Assembly (NCBI GenBank): GCA_031288575.1
Contig: JAITRD010000183.1
Span: 1 to 15,599, forward strand
Direction of reading: 5' to 3'
DNA: 15,599 nt
Origin: Treponema sp.
GTDB taxonomy: Bacteria > Spirochaetota > Spirochaetia > Treponematales > Breznakiellaceae
Shown here: piece by piece, positions 1 through 5,060 of the stretch
How the letters are laid out: every line of letters starts with the position of its first letter
Position numbering within the stretch: position 1 is the stretch's first letter
Position numbers and translations under genes: made by a program
Notes under the pieces: generated by a model
The model's database searches: none
What the model was told of the DNA's origin: nothing
The model's input: only the letters and a program-made list of their open reading frames with translations

Positions 1-1
1 G

Positions 2-289
2 GTGTTGGGTTCAAGCGTCCGGGCTCATTGGGGTATCGAGAACTCCCTCCATTATGTCCTTGATGTGGCCTTTGGCGAGGATGCCTGCCGGATAAAAAGC
101 GGCAACGCACCGGAGAACATGGCGTTTATTCGTAAAATTGCCCTTTCCCTGGCCCGGTCCGATACCGGGTCAACGAGAAGCATGGCCAGCAGGATCAAAC
201 AGATGGCCTGGTCGGAAGAATATCTTGAGCAGGTGTTATTCCGATCGGGATTTGCCGGTCAAACGGAACCTTCGGTAACTGTTCCATGA
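2..289 (+). CDS. ISAs1-family transposase, C-terminal fragment
   Basis: The C-terminal quarter of an ISAs1-family (H-repeat type) transposase. The frame is already open at the left edge, so the true start lies outside the window and the first in-frame GTG should not be taken as a start. The family's well conserved block is present near residues 8-40: HWGIENSLH, LDVAFGEDACRI and the NAPENMA segment, followed by the usual ending with WSEEYLEQVL. Family members are about 370-400 residues, so roughly 280 residues are missing. In intact ISAs1 transposases the last acidic catalytic residue of the DDE fold lies in the conserved HWGIEN region, here E13. Whether the complete element is intact cannot be judged. 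It is transcribed towards rpsF. The frame shows no internal stop or frameshift, so the element may be recent. Confidence 0.9.
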   Translation: MLGSSVRAHWGIENSLHYVLDVAFGEDACRIKSGNAPENMAFIRKIALSLARSDTGSTRSMASRIKQMAWSEEYLEQVLFRSGFAGQTEPSVTVP

Positions 290-312
290 GGATTTTTAAT
301 GCGCTCGCCCTG
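290..312 (+). mobile_element. Possible right end of the ISAs1-family element
   Basis: The transposase stop codon is followed by 18 nt and then CCCTG at 308-312. Terminal repeats of ISAs1-family elements commonly begin CAGGG, so CCCTG read on this strand would be the expected outer edge of the right repeat. The left end is outside the window, so neither the repeat match nor a target duplication can be verified. This is an inference from one pentamer plus its position. Confidence 0.35.
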
Positions 313-323
313 TATATGAACTC

Positions 324-352
324 TGGACAGGGAAGTTCTTTTTTGGTATAAT
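324..352 (+). promoter_or_regulatory. Sigma70-type promoter of the rpsF operon
   Basis: A perfect -10 box TATAAT lies at 347-352, preceded by an extended -10 TGG (344-346). A five-of-six match to TTGACA, namely TGGACA, lies at 324-329 with a spacer of exactly 17 nt. Transcription should begin near 359, about 68 nt before the rpsF start. This leaves room for the structured leader at 367-398. The promoter sits only about a dozen bases after the possible end of the insertion sequence. Confidence 0.8.
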
Positions 353-366
353 CTATATACCTCTTT

Positions 367-398
367 GGGGCTGCCGAGGCGGAAAAACGGGCGGCCCC
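367..398 (+). promoter_or_regulatory. Leader hairpin, candidate S6:S18 autoregulatory site
   Basis: The leader RNA can pair 367-375 with 390-398 (GGGGCUGCC with GGCGGCCCC, one G-U pair), enclosing a purine-rich loop. The lower part of the 5' arm carries CCG (374-376), followed by AGGCGG. It is established that many bacteria place an S6:S18-complex binding motif in the rpsF leader, presenting a CCG trinucleotide in a bulge between a stem and a hairpin, as in 16S rRNA. An alternative fold keeps 367-373/392-398 paired and leaves CCG free, but the hairpin above it is then weak. Position and CCG fit; the exact consensus was not checked. Confidence 0.45.
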
Positions 399-426
399 CG
401 TTATATTTTGTCCGTAAGGAGGCGCT

Positions 427-708
427 ATGCGTCGGTATGAACTCACGGTCATCTTCCCATTGGAAGAGGATCAGCACAAGGCAGGCCGGGAACAATTGTT
501 AGCCGACCTGAACGCAAACGGGGCGGAGATCGAAAAAACCGATGAAATCGGGGACAGGGATCTGGCCTATGAAGTTAAAAAAAGAAGACGGGGAAGGTAT
601 GTCCTGTTCACCCTTAAGCTTGAGCCGGATAAAATTGTTGTTTTAGACCGGATTTTTAAACTTAACTCGAATCTCCTCAAATACCTTTTCGTTAATACGG
701 AGGAATAG
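427..708 (+). CDS. rpsF: 30S ribosomal protein S6
   Basis: Ribosomal protein S6 of the small-subunit platform, which binds 16S rRNA as a heterodimer with S18. The 93 residues match the family's usual core length of about 95-100. The typical opening MRRYELTVIF, the central DLAYEVKKRRRGRYVLF strand and the C-terminal LNSNLLKYLFV are all present. S6 has no long glutamate tail here. The ATG is preceded by a strong AAGGAGG (416-422). It is the first gene of an operon with ssb (8 nt downstream) and rpsR, the classical rpsF-ssb-rpsR arrangement. It is probably subject to autoregulation at the leader hairpin upstream, which is inference. Confidence 0.97.
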   Translation: MRRYELTVIFPLEEDQHKAGREQLLADLNANGAEIEKTDEIGDRDLAYEVKKRRRGRYVLFTLKLEPDKIVVLDRIFKLNSNLLKYLFVNTEE

Positions 709-716
709 GAGGCTCT

Positions 717-1199
717 ATGGCGGATCTTAATCATGTGGTTCTCATTGGTCGATTAACCAGGGACGCCGAGCTTAAATATACTGCCAACGGTCAGGCGGTC
801 TGCAAATTTTCTATCGCCGTTAACCGCCGGAAAAAATCCGGGGATCAATGGGTGGACGAGGCGAATTTTTTTGACATCGTAGTATGGGGTAGGCAGGGCG
901 AATCCCTTAACCAATACCTGGTTAAGGGAAAAACGGTGGGAGTTGACGGGGAACTTCGTCAAGATCGCTGGGAACAGGACGGTCAAAACCGGTCAAAAGT
1001 AGAAATTGTGGCCAATAATTTACAGCTTTTGGGGGGGAATCCCGCGGGCGGGCAAAGTTCTTCCGTTGGTCAAGGCGGGGCGTATCAGGAACGCCGAAAT
1101 GAGGGGAATTTCGATCGCGGCGGGAGTTCCCGGGAAGGGACATCTTCCGGGGCGCAGGACGGCGGCGATGACGGTTTTGCCGACGATATTCCGTTCTAA
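717..1199 (+). CDS. ssb: Single-stranded DNA-binding protein
   Basis: Bacterial SSB, which coats single-stranded DNA in replication, repair and recombination and recruits partner proteins. The OB-fold occupies roughly residues 4-108, opening with NHVVLIGRLTRDAELKYT and including the WVDEANFFDIVVWG strand and GELRQDRWEQDGQ. It is followed by a flexible Gly/Ser/Gln-rich linker (about 109-150) and the acidic tip DDIPF, the conserved protein-docking peptide. At 160 residues it is of normal length. Its ribosome binding site AGGAGG directly follows the rpsF stop. The neighbourhood, with dnaB in the same cluster, fits the main replicative SSB rather than a phage or plasmid copy. Confidence 0.97.
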   Translation: MADLNHVVLIGRLTRDAELKYTANGQAVCKFSIAVNRRKKSGDQWVDEANFFDIVVWGRQGESLNQYLVKGKTVGVDGELRQDRWEQDGQNRSKVEIVANNLQLLGGNPAGGQSSSVGQGGAYQERRNEGNFDRGGSSREGTSSGAQDGGDDGFADDIPF

Positions 1200-1223
1200 A
1201 TCACGAATTTATAGGAGTTAATT

Positions 1224-1550
1224 ATGTCAGATGAGAATTATATTGAAAATGAACGTCCCCCCCGGCAGGAACGGAATATGGATGTGCAGATGGACGGCCG
1301 GGACGGAGAAGACAGAACCGGCCGGGGCGGCAAGGGAAAGGTTTATTTTAAGAAAAAAGTCTGCAAATTCTGCGTGCAAAAACTGAAGATAGACTATAAG
1401 GACGCGGATGTTCTGCGCCGGTTTATCACGGAGCGGGGGAAAATCCTGCCCCGCCGCATCACCGGTACCTGCGCGAAACACCAGCGGGCGCTGGCTTTAG
1501 CGATTAAACGGGCCCGGATTATCGCCCTGCTTCCCTTTGTAGCGGATTAA
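1224..1550 (+). CDS. rpsR: 30S ribosomal protein S18, zinc-ligand form with extended N-terminus
   Basis: Ribosomal protein S18, partner of S6 on the small-subunit platform. The S18 core runs from about residue 40 to 108 (YFKKKVCKFC ... DYKDADVLRRFITERGKILPRRITGTCAKHQRALALAIKRARIIALLPF). Cys47, Cys50, Cys83 and His86 form a CxxC...CxxH set, as in the zinc-binding version of S18; many bacteria such as E. coli have lost most of these ligands. The N-terminal extension of about 38 residues is charged, rich in Asp, Glu, Arg and Gly, and probably disordered. The family is usually about 75-90 residues, so 108 is long. The start ATG has TAGGAG (1212-1217) at good spacing and no better internal start precedes the core. 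Confidence 0.96.
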   Translation: MSDENYIENERPPRQERNMDVQMDGRDGEDRTGRGGKGKVYFKKKVCKFCVQKLKIDYKDADVLRRFITERGKILPRRITGTCAKHQRALALAIKRARIIALLPFVAD

Positions 1551-1558
1551 CCCTCTTT

Positions 1559-2611
1559 TTGACTGCCATGGTATCCAGCCGGGATCCTGCCTTACCGGAA
1601 GGGGAGTCTGTTGCCCTAATTCCCGCTTTGATCGCCGCGGCGGTTTGTGCGGGATTTATCCGGAGCGGTTTTTTGACTCTCCTGTTCCTCGTTCCCCTGG
1701 GGGTTATCGTCTGCGGGTATAATCAAAAGACCTTTTGGCTTGCCCTTGCCGCGGCGATCCTCGGAAACGGCCTGTTGTCCCTGGGGCTTATCCTGTCGGT
1801 ACAATCCGTCAGGCAGGTATTTTTTTGGGATATTCTCTATTTTTCCCTTACCGCCCTGATCTACGGGTGGATTATGGCCCCTTCCAAAGGAGCCCGTTTT
1901 TTGCGGTTTTCCCGGCCCTTCCGGTTTATTCTGGGTTCCGTGGCTGAGGCGCTTTTCTTTTTTTTCATCCTTTCCACGGAAAGCGAGCAGGGGGTGCTGA
2001 GAAACCTGCTCTGGTCCCAGGCGGAGGCGGTTACTTCCTTATATATTTCCTCTTCTGGAGCAGATGTGGTCCGGCGTTCCCTGCTGGAACAGTATCTTAC
2101 CCCCCAAATCATCCTGGATACCCTCCGTTTTGTGGCTCTCCGGGGCGGGGGGGTGGTTTCTTGTCTTTTTGTTTTTTTTATTAACCGTCAGTTAAGTTTT
2201 TTTGCGGCCCGGTTTACCCGGCGGGGGAGAGCCGGAATGTCCGAAGGGGGAATAGCCTTTTTCCATGCCCCCCCCTGGCTTATTTGGGTATTATCCTTTT
2301 CCTTGTTTTTGATTTTAGGCGCCCGTTTGATCAAGGCCGAAATTCCCGAAATTATCGCCTGGAATGTCCTGGTTATCTCCGGAGTGCTTTATCTGGCCCA
2401 GGGCAGCGGAATTATCTTTTATTTCCTCTCCCGCAGTTCCCTGCCGCCCTTTTTACGGGTGCTTTTAAATATTTTAATGGTTTTTTTGATACTCAGTCCC
2501 GGAATTAATATGTTAGCCCTGGGGGCTTTAGCCCTTTTGGGGGTTGCTGAAAATTGGGTGCCCTTTCGGGCGCCGAAATCTCAAGGCCCGTCCTCTACTC
2601 CGGGGATGTAG
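1559..2611 (+). CDS. YybS-like (DUF2232) multipass membrane protein
   Basis: A polytopic inner-membrane protein of about 350 residues with roughly eight hydrophobic segments (near residues 20-55, 60-85, 90-110, 120-145, 240-260, 268-290 and 300-330). The C-terminal part (FLRVLLNILMVFLILSPG, then LALLGVAENWVPFR) resembles the end of DUF2232/YybS proteins, which close with a Gly-rich helix and a short Trp/Phe-Arg motif. Placement agrees: in Bacillus yybS lies in the same neighbourhood just before gdpP-rplI-dnaC. The biochemical role of the family is not established. The start is uncertain: TTG at 1559 or ATG at 1568; neither has a clear Shine-Dalgarno sequence, and both lie within 17 nt of the rpsR stop, so translational coupling is likely. 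Confidence 0.75.
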   Translation: MTAMVSSRDPALPEGESVALIPALIAAAVCAGFIRSGFLTLLFLVPLGVIVCGYNQKTFWLALAAAILGNGLLSLGLILSVQSVRQVFFWDILYFSLTALIYGWIMAPSKGARFLRFSRPFRFILGSVAEALFFFFILSTESEQGVLRNLLWSQAEAVTSLYISSSGADVVRRSLLEQYLTPQIILDTLRFVALRGGGVVSCLFVFFINRQLSFFAARFTRRGRAGMSEGGIAFFHAPPWLIWVLSFSLFLILGARLIKAEIPEIIAWNVLVISGVLYLAQGSGIIFYFLSRSSLPPFLRVLLNILMVFLILSPGINMLALGALALLGVAENWVPFRAPKSQGPSSTPGM

Positions 2612-2621
2612 CGCCGGATAA

Positions 2622-2642
2622 GAAAAAAGCGGAGCTTTTTTC
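2622..2642 (+). terminator. Terminator-like hairpin inside the operon, before rplI
   Basis: A perfect 9-bp inverted repeat, GAAAAAAGC (2622-2630) and GCTTTTTTC (2634-2642), with a three-base loop GGA. The 3' arm carries six T residues, so the structure has the A-tract/T-tract look of a bidirectional intrinsic terminator, although the stem is GC-poor. The rplI ribosome binding site starts at the next base. It may reduce read-through into rplI-dnaB or act on translation initiation. Function is inference. Confidence 0.45.
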
Positions 2643-2649
2643 AAAGGAG
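2643..2649 (+). promoter_or_regulatory. Ribosome binding site that fixes the rplI start
   Basis: AAAGGAG lies 7 nt before ATG 2657, an ideal distance. The in-frame TTG at 2651 would be only one base away and can be dismissed. Confidence 0.85.
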
Positions 2650-2656
2650 CTTGTGT

Positions 2657-3262
2657 ATGAAAGTTATTCTCAACAAAGATCTTGCTACCCTGGGAGAAGA
2701 AGGGGATGTAAGGGATGTCGCGAAGGGGTATGCCCGGAATTTTCTTTTTCCCCGGGGCATCGCTTTGCCCTATACCGAAAGCATTATTAAGCTTTTTGAA
2801 TCCCGCCGGGAAGAAATTGATGCCCGGAAGGCGGATAAACGGAAGGACGCTTCAAGCATTCAGGAAAAATTGGAGGCCCTGGAACTGACAATCGCTATGC
2901 CCGCCGGAGCCAACGGAAAACTTTACGGGGCTGTAACCGCCCAGACCGTGGCGGACGAATTGGATAAACAAGGGTTCAAGATCGAGCGAAAGCGGATAGA
3001 GCTGGCGGGGAACAGTTTTAAGAGCGTGGGCAAATATAAGGTTACGGTTAGGCTCTATGAAAACGCCTCCGCGGAAATTTCCCTGACTGTGGAAGGCCAG
3101 GCGATCAAGACAGAAACAAAAGCCCCCAGGGTTAACCGCCGCCGCCGGGATAACGAAAGGGAAACTCTGGCGGAGACGGCGGCGCGGGCTCAGCCGGAAC
3201 CCGCCCCGAAACCGGTCCAGGAAGAAGGAAGCCTTCCGGAAACCGCAGCGGCGGAGGAATAA
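2657..3262 (+). CDS. rplI: 50S ribosomal protein L9 with C-terminal extension
   Basis: Ribosomal protein L9, an elongated two-domain protein at the base of the L1 stalk. The N-terminal domain is clear (MKVILNKDLATLGEEGDV, then VAKGYARNFLFPRGIALPY). A long charged connecting helix follows at about residues 48-75, then the C-terminal domain (about 76-148: ALELTIAMPAGANGKLYGAVT ... VTVRLYENASAEISLTV). The usual length is about 148-150; this one is 201. The additional 50 residues are rich in Arg, Glu, Ala and Pro and look disordered. The start is chosen at ATG 2657 because of the well spaced AAAGGAG and because L9 proteins begin MKVIL. It sits between the YybS-like gene and dnaB, as in many bacteria. 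Confidence 0.95.
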   Translation: MKVILNKDLATLGEEGDVRDVAKGYARNFLFPRGIALPYTESIIKLFESRREEIDARKADKRKDASSIQEKLEALELTIAMPAGANGKLYGAVTAQTVADELDKQGFKIERKRIELAGNSFKSVGKYKVTVRLYENASAEISLTVEGQAIKTETKAPRVNRRRRDNERETLAETAARAQPEPAPKPVQEEGSLPETAAAEE

Positions 3263-3287
3263 ACTCCGATAAGATCCGGGTATCCCT

Positions 3288-4628
3288 ATGGCTGCGGCAG
3301 CGTTAAAGGACAAGATTCCCCCCCATAATGATGAAGCGGAACAGGCGGTGCTGGGGGCTTTATTGCTCGATGAAAATGCCATTACCGCCGCAATCCAGTA
3401 CCTGCGGCCGGAGGATTTTTATGCCACCGCCAATAACCGGATCTATGAAGCGGTATTAGGGCTTTTTAATAAAGGGCTCAAGGCGGATATTATTACCGTT
3501 ACCGGAGAGCTCAGGCAAACCGGCAAACTTGATGAAGCCGGCGGCCCTGATTATATCGCCTCCTTGACCAATGTGGTTCCCTCCAGCGCTAATATTGAGT
3601 ATTACGCCCAAACCGTACAGGATTATTCCCTCAGGCGGGCTCTTTTACGGGTTTCCTACGAGATTAGCGCGAGATCCTTTGATGAATCCATTGATTCCCG
3701 GCTCATCCTGGAGGAAATCCAGCAAAGGCTCTTTGATTTAAGCGATAACCGGCACGCCTTTAGCTTTAAAAGCGCCAAGGAGATTATCCCTGAGGCGATC
3801 CGGATTATCGAAAACATTTACCGTTCAAAAAAGGAATATACCGGCATTCCCTCGGGGTTTGATGACTTGGATAAATTAACCTCCGGCTTTCAGCCCTCGG
3901 AACTTATCATTATAGGGGCCCGGCCTTCTATGGGGAAAACCGCCCTGGCCTTGACCATGGCGGCCCATATATCCATCGTAAAAAAAATTCCTACCGCCTT
4001 TTTTACCCTGGAAATGTCTGATATGGCCCTGCTTCAACGGCTTATTTCCAGCGAAGCAAAGATTGAGTCCAACGCCCTTAGAACCGGTTTCCTAAAACCC
4101 GATGATATGCAAAAATTATTTAAGGCGGCGGGTAATATCTATGAGGCCCCCCTCTATATTGTGGATATGCCCAATATGAAACTCCTGGATCTGCGGGCCC
4201 AGGCCCGCAGGCTCCGGGCCATACAAAAGGTCGAAATCATCTTTATCGACTATCTTACCCTCATCAGTTCTGAAAATTTCAGGCTTCAGCGGCATGAACA
4301 GATTGCCGAAATTTCCCGCTCCCTTAAAAGTTTAGCCCGGGAATTGAATATCCCCATTGTGGTGCTTTCCCAGTTAACCAGGGAGGCGGAAAAGGAAAAG
4401 CCGAACCTGTCGGCCATCCGGGAATCGGGTTCCATTGAACAGGATGCCGATGTGGTCATGTTCCTGCACCGGGAGCGGGAGTCGGATAAAAAACCCGAAG
4501 AAGAAAGCGGGGAGGGGAGTAAAACGAATTTAATCCTCGCAAAACAGCGTAACGGGCCGGTAGGAACTATTGAAATTGTTTTTCTGCGAAAATATACTAA
4601 ATTTGCGTCCTTGAACCGATCATATTAA
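3288..4628 (+). CDS. dnaB: Replicative DNA helicase DnaB
   Basis: Hexameric 5'-3' replicative helicase that unwinds the fork and recruits primase. The N-terminal primase-interacting domain (about residues 10-110) opens with PPHNDEAEQAVLGALLLD. The RecA-like motor shows Walker A GARPSMGKTAL (210-220), the catalytic Glu in FTLEMS (Glu242), Walker B IIFIDYLTLI (Asp321), and the hallmark SQLTREAE ... LSAIRESGSIEQDADVV block (361-390). The 446-residue length is normal and no intein interrupts the motor. The 25-nt gap after rplI contains no strong Shine-Dalgarno sequence. The conserved rplI-dnaB pairing marks this as the chromosomal helicase. Confidence 0.97.
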   Translation: MAAAALKDKIPPHNDEAEQAVLGALLLDENAITAAIQYLRPEDFYATANNRIYEAVLGLFNKGLKADIITVTGELRQTGKLDEAGGPDYIASLTNVVPSSANIEYYAQTVQDYSLRRALLRVSYEISARSFDESIDSRLILEEIQQRLFDLSDNRHAFSFKSAKEIIPEAIRIIENIYRSKKEYTGIPSGFDDLDKLTSGFQPSELIIIGARPSMGKTALALTMAAHISIVKKIPTAFFTLEMSDMALLQRLISSEAKIESNALRTGFLKPDDMQKLFKAAGNIYEAPLYIVDMPNMKLLDLRAQARRLRAIQKVEIIFIDYLTLISSENFRLQRHEQIAEISRSLKSLARELNIPIVVLSQLTREAEKEKPNLSAIRESGSIEQDADVVMFLHRERESDKKPEEESGEGSKTNLILAKQRNGPVGTIEIVFLRKYTKFASLNRSY

Positions 4629-4686
4629 TATTAGATTAAAATACTCTTATCGGTCAGGCGCTTATCCTATATGAAACTTGTCCGGG

Positions 4687-4713
4687 AACCGGTTGGTTTT
4701 TCGCAAACCGGTT
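4687..4713 (+). terminator. Hairpin between dnaB and the ComFB gene
   Basis: The eight-base arms AACCGGTT (4687-4694) and AACCGGTT (4706-4713) are self-complementary, enclosing an 11-nt T-rich loop. Only three T residues in total follow closely, so termination would be inefficient. It may be the end of the rpsF-dnaB operon, a partial terminator allowing read-through, or an operator-like palindrome for the next gene. About 120 nt separate the two genes and no convincing -35/-10 pair was found; TATAAA at 4731-4736 lacks a -35 partner. Confidence 0.4.
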
Positions 4714-4750
4714 TCAACTCTTTGGCATTATATAAACACGAGGAGAAAAT

Positions 4751-5047
4751 ATGGCATTTATTGATAATTATAACTTTGAACTTCTGCAAAACGAAGCGGA
4801 AAAGCTGGTCCTCAATGAATTGGGAAAACAACTTGAAGCTTATGAGGGGGAAATTTGCTTATGCAACGATTGCGTGGTTGATATGGCCGCTATGACCCTC
4901 AATGCGGTCAAACCCTTCTACCGCTTTTCCCTTTTGGGAAGCCTCTACGCGTCCCAGGCCATGAGCGAAGGATCCTATGTGACCAGCGTCCGCCAGGCGG
5001 TTTCGCAGGCCATAGAAAAGGTCCGCAGAAATCCTTCCCACGATTAA
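4751..5047 (+). CDS. ComFB-family protein
   Basis: A 98-residue cytoplasmic protein resembling the late-competence ComFB family. The family's features are visible: an N-terminal helix ending in LNELGKQLEAYEG, the cysteine cluster C36-L-C38-N-D-C41 (the family has a similar CxCxxC), then DMAAMTLNAVKPFYRFS, which parallels the typical Asp-(Ile/Val)-x-Ala-x-x-LN-x-(Leu)-x-P-x-Tyr segment. ComFB proteins from other bacteria have been described as cyclic-dinucleotide receptors, including in cyanobacteria; whether this one binds a nucleotide is inference. The ribosome binding site GAGGAG (4740-4745) is strong. The gene follows dnaB on the same strand and converges on the WD40 gene with a 13-nt gap. 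Confidence 0.75.
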   Translation: MAFIDNYNFELLQNEAEKLVLNELGKQLEAYEGEICLCNDCVVDMAAMTLNAVKPFYRFSLLGSLYASQAMSEGSYVTSVRQAVSQAIEKVRRNPSHD

Positions 5048-5055
5048 GGTTTTTT
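5033..5055 (+). terminator. Weak terminator overlapping the ComFB stop codon
   Basis: CCTT (5033-5036) can pair with AAGG (5046-5049), and three outer A-T pairs can flank one mismatch. Six T residues (5050-5055) follow immediately. The stem is short, so activity is uncertain, but this is the only terminator candidate in the 13-nt convergent gap. Confidence 0.35.
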
Positions 5056-5060
5056 ATGTT

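Noticed and set aside
2852..3382. A 176-codon minus-strand frame across the rplI-dnaB junction
   Set aside because: It overlaps two clear genes in antisense; Phe/Arg-rich translation typical of a shadow frame.
3288..4628. An intein in DnaB
   Set aside because: The motor motifs are continuous and the length of 446 is normal for the helicase.
4700..4740. A promoter for the ComFB gene based on TATAAA at 4731-4736
   Set aside because: No acceptable -35 at 16-18 nt; the -35 position falls within the hairpin arm CCGGTT.
4671..4895. A 74-codon plus-strand frame overlapping the ComFB start
   Set aside because: It begins inside the dnaB-ComFB gap without a ribosome binding site and overlaps the ComFB gene, which has a strong site and family motifs.
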